Below, piece by piece: positions 1 through 8,448 of a stretch of DNA of 33,795 nt. Numbering within the stretch: the first letter of the stretch is position 1; every line of letters starts with the position of its first letter. The notes below the pieces were generated by a model, which saw only the letters and a list, made by a program, of their open reading frames with translations, was not told the DNA's origin and made no database searches. Source of the stretch: Clostridia bacterium. Lineage in GTDB: Bacteria > Bacillota_A > Clostridia > Christensenellales > CAG-138. Made by a program: the position numbers and the translations under genes. The stretch spans positions 1 through 33,795 of the forward strand of contig JAFPXU010000020.1 of NCBI GenBank assembly GCA_017394605.1, written 5' to 3'.

Positions 1-1242
1 GCAGGCGCGGTCTATATGAACACGCACAGGCTGGATCTCAACGAGATCCGGGGATTCGGCAGAAAAAAGCCTCTCCTGATGTCCGTGTTCCTTACGGGCG
101 CGCTCGGAATAGGCGGATTCCCTCTGTTATCCGGATATGTCAGCAAAACGCTCCTTCATGAAAGCATTTCGGAACATGCCGCCGCGCTCGCCGCGGCAGG
201 TCAGTCCGCCCTTCTCTTCCGGTCGGTCGAATGGCTGTTCCTGTTCTCCGGCGGCATGACGGTCGCCTATATGACCAAGCTGTTCGTTGTCCTGTTCATT
301 GAAAAGAACCGTGATCCCGCGGTACAGGAAAGATATGACGCGAACACTTCATATGTTCCTCCCGCCGGCGCCTGTGCGCTTCTGATCCCTGCCGTCCTCA
401 TTCCTCTGTTAGGCTGCGCTCCTTCCCTCACCATGGACAGGATAGCCGCAGCCGGAGCGGCGTTCTTCCGTACGGAGCCGCTTGCGCACGCGGTGCGGTA
501 CTTCTCCTGGAATTGTCTGAAAGGAGCCGGTGTTTCCATTCTAATCGGCGCCGTCCTGTATGTTCTGTTTGTTAGGATCTGCCTTGTAAAGCGGAATGCC
601 GTAACGGGGAGCTCCGAGTATCTGAACCTCTGGCCTTCCCGGCTTGACCTTGAGGAGCTCCTTTACCGGCCTTTGATCCTCAGATGGATCCCGTCCGTTC
701 TCGGTGCCGTGAGCGTTCTCTTCGGAGAAAACCGCGTATCGGGATGGCTCGCCAAAAAGGTTCTCTCAGCAGTCCAGCTCCTTGCACGGATGATCGGGGA
801 AAACCGTATCTCAGGGTGGCTGGCGGGGAAACTGTTCTCCGGAGTTCAGTGGCTTTCCTGCCTGTTCGGAGGCAATCTGGTCACCGGTCCCGCAGCAAGA
901 GCAATAACCCGGTCCGCCGAGGTCGGAATGCACGCTTTCAGCGATTCTCTGGACGCCCTCATTTTCCTTCTCCGAAGGACCGTGTACCGCGATTCCCCGC
1001 CGCCAGCGACGGATGAGGTATCCACGTCTTCCGCCTACAGGCTCGGCGCCCTGAGAGACCGGGCAGCGTCCGCCCTGAACCTGCAGAAAGACGGGAATAC
1101 GGATTTCGCGACATTGTATTACAGGCGGAAAGTAACGGGAGACCGTGTCCGGAACAGGCTGACGGGTAATCTCTCTTTCGCCCTCGTCATGTTCTGCATC
1201 GCCGCGGTCGCAGTCTTCCTTTACGTTCTGTTCCTGGACTGA
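1..1242 (+). CDS. NuoL/MrpA-like proton-conducting membrane transporter subunit, 5'-truncated
   Basis: The reading frame is open from base 1, so the gene begins upstream of the window; the ATG at 16 is probably internal. The first visible residues (AGAVYMNTHRLDLNEIRGFG) resemble the C-terminal half of NuoL/HyfB/MrpA-type antiporter-like subunits, where a loop with a D-L-N-E-I-R-G motif precedes hydrophobic helices. Several membrane segments follow, at about bases 75-160, 230-300, 370-420 and 530-585, and a final single helix lies just before the stop. Such subunits move protons or sodium in complex I, Mbh/Ech hydrogenase or Mrp-type complexes; which complex cannot be told without the upstream genes. 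A soluble stretch between the last two helices holds three tandem 24-codon repeats (727-798, 799-870, from 871). No terminator is evident after the stop. Family assignment is fairly secure, subunit identity is not. Confidence 0.7.
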   Translation, partial: AGAVYMNTHRLDLNEIRGFGRKKPLLMSVFLTGALGIGGFPLLSGYVSKTLLHESISEHAAALAAAGQSALLFRSVEWLFLFSGGMTVAYMTKLFVVLFIEKNRDPAVQERYDANTSYVPPAGACALLIPAVLIPLLGCAPSLTMDRIAAAGAAFFRTEPLAHAVRYFSWNCLKGAGVSILIGAVLYVLFVRICLVKRNAVTGSSEYLNLWPSRLDLEELLYRPLILRWIPSVLGAVSVLFGENRVSGWLAKKVLSAVQLLARMIGENRISGWLAGKLFSGVQWLSCLFGGNLVTGPAARAITRSAEVGMHAFSDSLDALIFLLRRTVYRDSPPPATDEVSTSSAYRLGALRDRAASALNLQKDGNTDFATLYYRRKVTGDRVRNRLTGNLSFALVMFCIAAVAVFLYVLFLD

Positions 1243-1573
1243 ACGCGGCTCTTATTCCCATCGTTTCTATTGCTTTTCCCATTTATATTTGTCATACTGA
1301 TTATGCGCTACATCCCGCTCCGGCATCGGATCAGCGGTCAGGGCTTCCATAATGCCAGACCGTGAAGGGAGCAGCAGCAGGAGGTTCAACAGTGGGGCAG
1401 ATTTTGTCCGCGGCACGTTCCGTGCTGTTTCTTTTCGTTCCCGGCATTCCATCCATACCATTTTTACAGACCAATGCGGGACCTGGTAAGTCGGCAGGTC
1501 TTTCGGTGTATTTGGCATGCCCGGGGAACAGTGCTCTGCGCTGAACACAACCATTTTCCAGGAGGATCATCAA
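1243..1573. other. 331-bp gene-free leader region upstream of the peptide transporter
   Basis: No convincing coding frame lies here. Two things are visible on the plus strand. A short hairpin, CGGCACG/CGTGCTG (1411-1427), is followed by TTTCTTTT and could be an intrinsic terminator. About 50 bases upstream is a GAAGGGAGCAGCAG stretch (1365-1378) that superficially resembles the apical core of bacterial SRP RNA. A second hairpin, GACCTG/CAGGTC, lies near 1480-1500. A weak promoter (TTGCTT, 17 bases, CATACT) can be drawn near 1270-1298. The region may hold a small RNA or an attenuated leader for the downstream operon; neither is established. Confidence 0.4.
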
Positions 1574-3073
1574 ATGAAAAAAGCACTCGCCCTCATTCTT
1601 GCCGCGCTTCTTGTCTTCTCTCTCGCCGGCTGCAAGAAAAAGGCCGGCGGCAGCGAAACCGCAAAAAACGAATTCGTCTACGGACTCGCCACGGAAATCG
1701 ACAATTTCGACCCGTTCGTGGCTACGACCGCCGACGCAAAGAGTATTTATTTCAACATCTATGAGGGCCTGACCCGCGTATCCCCCGACGGTACGTTCGT
1801 CCCAGCCGTGGCATCGGAAGTCACCGTTTCGGATGACGCGAAGGTGTATACCTTCAAACTTCGCGACAATGTGTATTTCCACAACGGAAATCCCGTCACG
1901 ATGGATGACGTTCTCTATTCTGTCAAGCACGCCATAGACAGCGCCTTGACCGGTTACGGCAACATCGCATCTTTTAATACCATCGACAGCAGAACCCTTG
2001 TCATCACGCTGACCGACGGAAGCACCGATTTCATTGCGAACGTCTCCGCTCCCATCATTCCGAAAGATTCGGACAATAACGGTGAGCACGCGCTCGCCCC
2101 GATCGGGACCGGTCCCTACGCCTTCTCGGAATATGCCGTGCAGGATCATGTGACGCTGGTCAAAAACGACAAGTATTGGGGCGAACCCGCCTCGCTCGAT
2201 AAGATCACGATCCGCTTCATCGCCAGTTCCTCGGAGCTCCTCGTCAATTATCAGTCCGGCGCGATCGACGGGTTTACCGCCAACGCCGGCATCACGGAGC
2301 AGGTGGACAAGAACACTTCCGTGATCAACGTGGGAAATTCCAACGCGGTCCAGATGCTCGCTCTCAACAACAGCGTCGCGCCGTTTGACAATATAAAAGT
2401 CCGCCAGGCCATAAGCTACGCGGTCGACTCGAACGAGATCATCGATCTGGTCAACTACGGATACGGCGTTAAGATCGGCTCCGCCATGATTCCCGGTCTT
2501 TCCGCGTTTTTCGACGACTCCCTGTCTTCCGTCTATGATGTAAATGTGGAAAAGGCGAAAGCACTTCTGAAAGAAGCAGGATATCCGGACGGGTTCTCCT
2601 TTACGGTAAAAGTGCCCAGCGTTTACCAGGTACATGTGGACACGGCGCAGGTCATCATCAACCAGCTTAAAAAGGTCGGCATCACCATGGCCATTCAGGA
2701 AGTGGACTGGCCGACATGGCTTGAAAAAGTCTATACCAACCGCGACTATGAGGCGACCATCATTTCGGTGGACGGAAGTATCGCTTCCCCGACCGCGTTC
2801 CTTTCCAGATACGTCTCAACCGCGCACAATAATTTCGTGAACTTTAAATCCGCCGCGTTTGACGAAGTCTACGGCAGAGCCGTCGCCGCAGTGGATCAGT
2901 CGGAGCGCGAACAGCTCTTTAAAGAGGCTCAGAAGGTCATTTCCGATCAAGCCGCCAGCGTTTATATCCAGGATATTTCCAATATTCTGGTGTATTCCAA
3001 GGATTTTACCGGCTTCAGGGATTATCCGCTCTACGCGGTCGATTTTTCCGCGATTTCCAGAGCCGCCAAATAA
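1574..3073 (+). CDS. Peptide ABC transporter substrate-binding lipoprotein (SBP family 5)
   Basis: This 499-residue protein is the extracellular solute receptor of the ABC importer encoded just downstream. It starts with a lipoprotein signal: MKK, a hydrophobic core, then a lipobox ending S-L-A-G-C at about residue 19. The mature part shows the DppA/OppA pattern: YGLATEIDNFDPF near the start, then YFNIYEGL, YTFKLRDNVYFHNG, GTGPYAFSEY and VRQAISYAVD. The ATG at 1574 is chosen over upstream in-frame starts because AGGAGG lies at 1560-1565 and the signal peptide begins exactly here. Ligand specificity (di-, oligo- or modified peptides, or nickel) cannot be read from sequence. A pyroglutamyl peptidase downstream favours peptides. 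A strong hairpin follows the stop. Confidence 0.9.
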   Translation: MKKALALILAALLVFSLAGCKKKAGGSETAKNEFVYGLATEIDNFDPFVATTADAKSIYFNIYEGLTRVSPDGTFVPAVASEVTVSDDAKVYTFKLRDNVYFHNGNPVTMDDVLYSVKHAIDSALTGYGNIASFNTIDSRTLVITLTDGSTDFIANVSAPIIPKDSDNNGEHALAPIGTGPYAFSEYAVQDHVTLVKNDKYWGEPASLDKITIRFIASSSELLVNYQSGAIDGFTANAGITEQVDKNTSVINVGNSNAVQMLALNNSVAPFDNIKVRQAISYAVDSNEIIDLVNYGYGVKIGSAMIPGLSAFFDDSLSSVYDVNVEKAKALLKEAGYPDGFSFTVKVPSVYQVHVDTAQVIINQLKKVGITMAIQEVDWPTWLEKVYTNRDYEATIISVDGSIASPTAFLSRYVSTAHNNFVNFKSAAFDEVYGRAVAAVDQSEREQLFKEAQKVISDQAASVYIQDISNILVYSKDFTGFRDYPLYAVDFSAISRAAK

Positions 3074-3098
3074 TCCGGTTTCATATTCTGACAGTATG

Positions 3099-3131
3099 GC
3101 TCCGTGAGCGGCGGTATCCCGTTCACGGAGC
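3099..3131 (+). other. Intercistronic hairpin after the binding-protein gene
   Basis: GCTCCGTGAGCGG (3099-3111) pairs with CCGTTCACGGAGC (3119-3131) as a 13-bp stem with one G-T wobble and a 7-base loop. No T-tract follows, so it is unlikely to be a full terminator. Its position directly after a binding-protein gene and before the permease fits an mRNA-stabilising or partial-attenuation element that keeps receptor levels above permease levels. That role is inferred from other ABC operons. Confidence 0.6.
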
Positions 3132-3170
3132 GGTACAGGCACAGGCAATCTTCCGGCAGGAGGTATTCCC

Positions 3171-4112
3171 TTGCACTATCTGACCAAAAAAACTCTGATC
3201 CTGTTCCTGACGCTGCTTCTTGTATCCCTGTTCACCTTTTTCGCGTTCCACATCATTCCGGGCGATCCCGTGAGGCTGATTCTAGGAACGCAGGCGACGG
3301 AAGAGAAGCTGCAGGTGCTTCGCCATCAGCTCGGAACGGACCGTCCGCTCTCCGAGCAGTATCTTTCGTGGATGGGCGGATTTCTGAAGGGTGACTTCGG
3401 AAACTCCATCCGATATTCGATGCCCGTAAAAGACCTGATTGGGGAACGCCTCCCCGTCACGCTTCTGCTCGGGCTGATTTCCCTTGCGCTGATCCTGCTG
3501 ATCTCGATCCCGATCGGCATTTTTTCCGCCAGAGTTAAGGATACCTTCCTGGAACAGGTCATCAGCTTTTTCACGATGGCAGGCATCTCCACACCGGGTT
3601 TTTTCCTCAGTATTCTTTTTATCTGGATCTTCGGACTGATCCTGAAGGTCTTTACGCCGGGACAGTATGTCAGCTTTCAGACGGATCTGTCCGGATTTCT
3701 GCAGTTCATGTTCTTCCCCGCGCTCGCGATCGCTGTACCGCAGATTGCCACGCTGGTCAAGTATATCCGCGCTTCCATGCTGGATGAGCTCGGAAGGGAC
3801 TATGTCAGAACCGCGAAGGGCAAAGGCGCTTCTTTAACTTCGATTCTATATTCCCATGTTTTCCGGAATGCGGTCGTATCCGTCATCCCGCTCTTCGGCA
3901 TGATCGTCGGAAGCATCTTTTCCGGCAGCATCATCGTGGAGCAGGTATTCGGCGTTCCCGGAATCGGAAGGCTTCTGATCAGTTCGGTCACCGGCAGGGA
4001 TTTCCCTCTGACGCAGGCGCTGGTCATGTATATCGCTACGATCATCGTCATCACCAACTTCGTCGTCGACATCCTGATCCAGGTCATTGACCCGCGGATC
4101 AGGCTGAGCTGA
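3171..4112 (+). CDS. dppB: Peptide ABC transporter permease, DppB type
   Basis: This 313-residue inner-membrane permease is one half of the translocation channel. The start is a TTG at 3171, supported by AGGAGG at 3158-3163; no nearby ATG has comparable support. The protein has the DppB architecture: an N-terminal helix (LILFLTLLLVSLFTFFAFHI), a periplasmic segment with PGDPVRLILG and the L-G-T-D-R-P-L motif, then about five more helices. The EAA-type loop that contacts the ATPase is visible as Y-V-R-T-A-K-G-K-G-A. It ends with the typical DPRIRLS. It is followed 12 bases later by the DppC-type permease, so the two are co-translated. Confidence 0.92.
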   Translation: MHYLTKKTLILFLTLLLVSLFTFFAFHIIPGDPVRLILGTQATEEKLQVLRHQLGTDRPLSEQYLSWMGGFLKGDFGNSIRYSMPVKDLIGERLPVTLLLGLISLALILLISIPIGIFSARVKDTFLEQVISFFTMAGISTPGFFLSILFIWIFGLILKVFTPGQYVSFQTDLSGFLQFMFFPALAIAVPQIATLVKYIRASMLDELGRDYVRTAKGKGASLTSILYSHVFRNAVVSVIPLFGMIVGSIFSGSIIVEQVFGVPGIGRLLISSVTGRDFPLTQALVMYIATIIVITNFVVDILIQVIDPRIRLS

Positions 4113-4124
4113 AGGAGGCGCGCC

Positions 4125-4925
4125 ATGAAAAACGGAAAAGCAGAAATGATCATCGGGTGCGTTCTGATCGGAATCATCGTCCTGCTTGCGGTGAGCAGCC
4201 TGTTCGGCACGCCTTATGACATCAATGCCATGGACAATACCGCCCGTATGCAGGCGCCTTCCGCGGAGCATCTTTTCGGAACCGACAATTACGGGCGCGA
4301 CATCTTCTCCCGCGCCATCGTCGGCGCGAGATTCACTCTGATCGTCGCCGTTTCCACTGTTGTCGGAAGCACACTGATCAGCATCTTTCTCGGCCTGATC
4401 AGCGGTTACGCGGGCGGTGTTATCGATGAATTCATCATGCGCGTCATCGACGCCATTAATTCTTTCCCCGGCATCCTGATCGCGCTGATCATCGTGACCG
4501 TTATGGAGCACGGCAGCTATACCATCATCGTTGCGCTGATCATTATGTTTATTCCAAGTTTCACAAGAATCGTCCGAACAGGCACTCTGCAGTACAAAAA
4601 CGCTGATTTTGTCCGAAGCAACCGCGGGTTCGGCGACTCGAACGTGCGCCTGCTGCTCGTGCACATCCTGCCGAACGTTTTTCCTCTGCTTCTTTCCTCC
4701 GTGATCGTCGGTCTTTCCAACGCGATTCTCGCGGAATCCAGTATGAGTTATCTCGGGCTCGGCATCCAGCCTCCTACCCCGAGCTGGGGAAGAATGCTTT
4801 ACGAGGCACAGAGTTATATCCTGTCCGCGCCGTGGATGGCTCTTGCGCCGGGCTTTATGATCGTTGCCGCCATCATCGGTCTGAACTGTATCGGAGAAGG
4901 CATCCGCAGGAAATATCTCAACTGA
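4125..4925 (+). CDS. dppC: Peptide ABC transporter permease, DppC type
   Basis: This 266-residue second permease of the importer starts at an ATG with GGAGG upstream (GAAGGAGGCGCGCC). After the first helix comes the DppC hallmark A-P-S-x-E-H-L-F-G-T-D-N-Y-G-R-D-I-F-S-R, then AGYAGG and about five helices. The coupling loop near residues 163-177 (Y-K-N-A-D-F-V-R-S-N-R) is a variant of the usual V-x-A-A-x-x-x-G EAA loop, and the normally conserved A-A appears changed. The C-terminal LGLGIQPPTPSWGRML motif is intact. It pairs with the DppB-type subunit and with the two ATPases that follow. Confidence 0.92.
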   Translation: MKNGKAEMIIGCVLIGIIVLLAVSSLFGTPYDINAMDNTARMQAPSAEHLFGTDNYGRDIFSRAIVGARFTLIVAVSTVVGSTLISIFLGLISGYAGGVIDEFIMRVIDAINSFPGILIALIIVTVMEHGSYTIIVALIIMFIPSFTRIVRTGTLQYKNADFVRSNRGFGDSNVRLLLVHILPNVFPLLLSSVIVGLSNAILAESSMSYLGLGIQPPTPSWGRMLYEAQSYILSAPWMALAPGFMIVAAIIGLNCIGEGIRRKYLN

Positions 4926-4949
4926 ACACGTACCGGAGAATAAACGGCT

Positions 4950-5993
4950 ATGCGTAACAATACCAACAATCCTCAACCGCTCCTTCAGCTGAAAGATCTG
5001 TCCATCGGTATTCATGAAAAGGGACAGGTTTATACCGCTGTGGACAGCATCAGCTACAATGTCTATCCCGGGGAAATACTTGGCGTTGTCGGCGAATCCG
5101 GATGCGGCAAAACCGTCACGAACCTTGCCATTATGGGGCTTCTGCCGGATGTGCTGTTCATCAAGGGCGGTGAGATCCTGTACCGGACGGGAAACGAGCC
5201 GGATTCCCCCGTGATCGATCTGACGAAATGCAGTCCGGACGTGCGCAGAAATCTGAACGGAAGCGCAATGTCGATCATTTATCAGGAACCCATGACCTCT
5301 CTGAACCCGCTGATGAAAGTCGGCAAACAGGCCGGGGAGGCGCTGCGCATCCATCAGAAGCTGCCTCCGGAGGAAATCCACAGGAGAGTCCTGGAAGCTT
5401 TCGAGGACGTCGGGCTTCCCGATCCGAATGGGATCGCGCAGTGCTACCCGCACCAGCTGTCCGGCGGTCAGCGTCAGCGCGTCATGATCGCAATGGCGAC
5501 TCTGCTGAATCCGCGTCTTCTGATCGCGGACGAACCGACAACGGCTCTGGATGTAACCATTCAGGCGCAGGTGCTCGCCCTTCTGAAAAGGATCAATCGC
5601 GAGAAGAACACATCCATCATTTTTATCTCCCATGATCTTGCCGTTATCCGGCAGATCTGCGACCGGGTGATCGTCATGTACGCAGGCAGAATCGCGGAAA
5701 CCGGAACCACGTCGGATATTTTGGAACGTCCTGTCCATCCGTATACAAACGGTCTGATCGCCTCCATTCCGAAGGCAAGCGCCAAAGGCCGGAATCTCGC
5801 GAATATTCCCGGACATGTTCCCTCCACAGAGGAGAAGCGTCTCCCCTGTCCTTTCGCGAACCGCTGTGTCTTTGCGGTATTGCGCTGCAGGACCGCCCCT
5901 CCGAAAGAACACCGGCTCTCGGATACCCATACCTGTTCCTGCCATTACGCCGTATCGTTTGCGGCGGAATACCGGAAACAAGAGGGGAGGTAG
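4950..5993 (+). CDS. dppD: Peptide ABC transporter ATP-binding protein, DppD type
   Basis: This 347-residue cytoplasmic ATPase energises peptide import. It shows Walker A (GESGCGKT), Q-loop region (YQEPMTSLNPLMKVG), ABC signature (LSGGQRQRV), Walker B (LLIADEPTTALDVT) and H-loop (FISHDLAV). After the ATPase core comes the oligopeptide/dipeptide C-terminal extension beginning H-P-Y-T-N-G-L, with the cysteine cluster C-P-F-A-N-R-C followed by two further cysteine groups. In this family that cluster can carry an Fe-S centre. It starts at ATG 4950 with only a weak ribosome site and stops two bases before the next ATPase. The two normally act as a heterodimer. Confidence 0.92.
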   Translation: MRNNTNNPQPLLQLKDLSIGIHEKGQVYTAVDSISYNVYPGEILGVVGESGCGKTVTNLAIMGLLPDVLFIKGGEILYRTGNEPDSPVIDLTKCSPDVRRNLNGSAMSIIYQEPMTSLNPLMKVGKQAGEALRIHQKLPPEEIHRRVLEAFEDVGLPDPNGIAQCYPHQLSGGQRQRVMIAMATLLNPRLLIADEPTTALDVTIQAQVLALLKRINREKNTSIIFISHDLAVIRQICDRVIVMYAGRIAETGTTSDILERPVHPYTNGLIASIPKASAKGRNLANIPGHVPSTEEKRLPCPFANRCVFAVLRCRTAPPKEHRLSDTHTCSCHYAVSFAAEYRKQEGR

Positions 5994-5995
5994 TT

Positions 5996-6913
5996 ATGGA
6001 CACGATTCTATCCATTGAGCATGTCAGCAATTACTACTATGACAACGGTCTGGGAATCTTCGCCAGGCGCAAGAAAAAACAGGTCCTGCACGATGTTTCG
6101 CTTACTATCGGAAAGGATGAATTCTTCGGCCTGGTCGGGGAATCCGGATGCGGCAAAACGACGCTTGGAAACTGTATCCTGGGGAACATCCCGTTCGAAG
6201 GAAGGATCACCCTCGGGGGCATGGAAAGAAAGGATGCCGACCGGCTGACGTTTACCCGCATGGTCCAGTCCGTCTATCAGGATCCTTCCAGTGCCCTGAA
6301 TCCCCGCAGAACAGTTGGTCAAACCATGATGGAACCGCTGCTCGCGCACGGAATCGGCACGCCGGAATCCCGGAGCAGCGCAGTCGACCGTATGCTCTAC
6401 AGAATCGGCCTCGATCCGACATATAAGAACAGAAAACCGTCCGAGCTCTCAGGTGGGCAGAGGCAGCGCGTATGCATTGGAGCTGCCCTGATGCTGGAGC
6501 CGGAATTGATCATCGCTGACGAAGCCGTTTCCGCTCTGGACGTATCCGTCGGATCGCAGATACTGAATCTGTTCCTGGAGATCGACGTGGAAAAAGACTT
6601 TTCCATGCTGTTCATCTCGCATAATCTGTCCGTCGTCTATTATCTCTGCGACCGGATCGGGGTCATGTACAAGGGCAGGATCGTGGAACTGGGCACGGCG
6701 GAGGATGTCTATTTCCGCCCCGCGCATCCCTATACCAAACTACTCCTCAGCGCCGTTCCCGAAATTGAAGAGGACAGCGGGAGGATACATCTCGCACAAG
6801 AAGACTACGAATCGCTGTACCGGACAAGAGACTCGTGGACTCTCCCCGGGCAGGATCTTATCAATATCGCGGAAGAAGGGGCCCCGGAGCATCTGGTCCT
6901 CGGCAGGTTCTGA
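5996..6913 (+). CDS. dppF: Peptide ABC transporter ATP-binding protein, DppF type
   Basis: This 305-residue ATPase is the partner of the preceding gene. Its ribosome site (GGGGAGG) lies inside the last codons of that gene and only two bases separate them, so translation is probably coupled. Walker A (GESGCGKTT), Q-loop (VYQDPSSALNPRRTVGQ), signature (LSGGQRQRV), Walker B (LIIADEAVSALDVSV) and H-loop (FISHNLSVV) are all present; the Walker B context D-E-A-V-S-A-L-D is usual for DppF. The C-terminal extension H-P-Y-T-K-L-L-L-S-A is present but lacks the cysteine cluster of its partner. CoaX follows 37 bases later without a terminator. Confidence 0.92.
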   Translation: MDTILSIEHVSNYYYDNGLGIFARRKKKQVLHDVSLTIGKDEFFGLVGESGCGKTTLGNCILGNIPFEGRITLGGMERKDADRLTFTRMVQSVYQDPSSALNPRRTVGQTMMEPLLAHGIGTPESRSSAVDRMLYRIGLDPTYKNRKPSELSGGQRQRVCIGAALMLEPELIIADEAVSALDVSVGSQILNLFLEIDVEKDFSMLFISHNLSVVYYLCDRIGVMYKGRIVELGTAEDVYFRPAHPYTKLLLSAVPEIEEDSGRIHLAQEDYESLYRTRDSWTLPGQDLINIAEEGAPEHLVLGRF

Positions 6914-6950
6914 TTATTTTGCCCGCAGCGCGAAGAAAGGACAGATTTCT

Positions 6951-7754
6951 ATGATACTCGCGGTAGATATCGGAAACACATATATCGTTCTCGGTGCTGT
7001 CGACGGACAGTGCAAAGTCGTTCAAACCGTGCAGATGAAGACGGATCCGAACGAAACGGCTTACGAATACGCCGTCCGGATGAAACAGATACTCTCCCTG
7101 ACGGGAATCGAACCCGAATGCTTTGACGGAGCTATCGTTTCCTCGGAAGTCCCGTGGCTTACCGTTGTCCTTCTCAAAGCCGTCAGACTCGTCACCGGGC
7201 ACGATGCGGTACTGGTCGGTGCAGGCGTGAAAACCGGCCTGAATATCCGGCTGGATGATCCCGGGACCATTACCGGAAATCTTGTCGCGGCCGCCGTCGC
7301 CGTAAAAGAGGAATATCCCCTTCCTGCATTTATCTTTGATATGGGGACCGCTACTTCGGTCGTCGCGGTGGACCGTTCAGGCAATTATCTCGGCGGCGCC
7401 ATCATGCCCGGCGTGGGACTATCCATGGACGCCCTTACGAAGGGGACCTCTCTCCTCCCTTCCATAGACTTTGACGTGCCGAAAAAAATAATCGGGACCA
7501 ATACGGTGGACGCCATGAAAAGCGGTATCGTGTACGGATCCGCAGGCGCCGTGGACGGAATTATCGACCGCTTCCGGGAGGAACTCGGAAACCCCGAAAC
7601 GATCATCGCCACAGGCAGCATGGGCAGGCTGGTCGCCCCGCACTGCCGTCATTCCATCGTCATCGACAACCGTCTCGTGATGAAAGGCCTCGGCTATATC
7701 TACTATAAGAATCTGGAATCCAGGCAAAAGACCTCAAGACGGAAGAAATCCTGA
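6951..7754 (+). CDS. coaX: CoaX-like protein (type III pantothenate kinase family), divergent active site
   Basis: This 267-residue protein is a member of the ASKHA-fold CoaX family, which phosphorylates pantothenate in the first step of coenzyme A synthesis. The start at ATG 6951 (GAAAGG at 6933-6938) begins directly with MILAVDIGNTYIVLG, the phosphate-1 motif. The DMGTATSVVAVD phosphate-2 motif, GGAIMPGVGLSMDAL, and a C-terminal ATGSMG are also present. At the usual G-A-D-R site, which carries the family's catalytic aspartate, this protein reads T-G-N-L, placing Asn110 where Asp is expected. It may therefore be a low-activity or repurposed paralogue. Close relatives with G-S-D-L exist in Clostridia by memory. 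It sits in one transcription unit with the peptide transporter. Confidence 0.8.
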   Translation: MILAVDIGNTYIVLGAVDGQCKVVQTVQMKTDPNETAYEYAVRMKQILSLTGIEPECFDGAIVSSEVPWLTVVLLKAVRLVTGHDAVLVGAGVKTGLNIRLDDPGTITGNLVAAAVAVKEEYPLPAFIFDMGTATSVVAVDRSGNYLGGAIMPGVGLSMDALTKGTSLLPSIDFDVPKKIIGTNTVDAMKSGIVYGSAGAVDGIIDRFREELGNPETIIATGSMGRLVAPHCRHSIVIDNRLVMKGLGYIYYKNLESRQKTSRRKKS

Positions 7755-7827
7755 ATCATCCGGAAACGGACCCGTGCTCCCTTCCGGTTTTCTCTCCGAA
7801 TCGAAATAAGCTGAAAGGCTGTTGAAC

Positions 7828-8448
7828 ATGACCCGAACCGTTTTTATCACCGGTTTCGAACCTTTCGGCGGAGAATCAGTCAACGCGTCATGGGAAGCCG
7901 TACGGCTTCTCCCTGACGAGCTCTCCTGCTGGAAAATACTGAAAGAACAGCTGCCCGTCATTTACGGACTGGCCGGCAGCCGAATGCTGCAGGCAGCGGA
8001 ATCCGCCGATCCCGGCATCATCATATGCACAGGCGTCGCAGCCGGAAGAAAGGAGATCACGCCGGAAATGATCGCCGTCAATCTGCGTTACGCGCGAATA
8101 GCGGATAATTCCGGTTTTCAGCCTTTCTTTGAGCGGATCGATCCAACAGGGCCGGACGGCATCTTCTCTTCACTTCCGGTCAGAGAAATGTCGGAATCGG
8201 TCCGACAGTCCGGCATCCCGTCAAGCGTCTCCTTCACAGCCGGAACGTATGTCTGCAATGATCTTTTCTATCTTCTGATGCGCCGGTGCAGAAACAACAT
8301 CCTGCGCGGTTTTATCCATGTTCCGCCTGTCGGGGTCCTTGATCCGGAGACCTGCTCAAAAGGACTGTCCCTGTGCATTCTGACCGCGATTCAGCATGCG
8401 GAAAGCAAAAAACGGGAGGAATCCGCGAATGCCGCAAGCCCTGATTGA
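7828..8448 (+). CDS. pcp: Pyroglutamyl-peptidase I (peptidase C15)
   Basis: This 206-residue cytoplasmic cysteine peptidase removes N-terminal pyroglutamate from peptides. The N-terminal TGFEPFGGESVN motif is diagnostic. The catalytic triad can be placed by motif: Glu in G-R-K-E-I-T-P-E, Cys in A-G-T-Y-V-C-N, and His in F-I-H-V-P-P-V. The length is slightly below the usual ~215 residues. I chose ATG 7828 over the in-frame TTG at 7822 because AAAGG (7814-7818) is better spaced from it. It lies downstream of a peptide importer and ends inside the ribosome-site and start region of the next gene, with a 20-base overlap. A role in salvaging imported peptides is a context inference. Confidence 0.88.
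   Translation: MTRTVFITGFEPFGGESVNASWEAVRLLPDELSCWKILKEQLPVIYGLAGSRMLQAAESADPGIIICTGVAAGRKEITPEMIAVNLRYARIADNSGFQPFFERIDPTGPDGIFSSLPVREMSESVRQSGIPSSVSFTAGTYVCNDLFYLLMRRCRNNILRGFIHVPPVGVLDPETCSKGLSLCILTAIQHAESKKREESANAASPD

Noticed and set aside
1363..1382. SRP RNA-like core GAAGGGAGCAGCAG
   Set aside because: Not called as an RNA gene because the closing stem and GNRA loop do not form properly and no long flanking helix can be drawn; kept only as a low-interest finding.
3846..5981. A 711-codon open frame on the minus strand opposite the permease and ATPase genes
   Set aside because: It lies antisense to three clear dpp genes, has an Asp/Arg/His-rich low-complexity look, no domain and no ribosome site; it is a shadow of codon bias in the real genes. 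The same applies to long antisense frames at 1331-2635 (-) and 32235-33773 (+).
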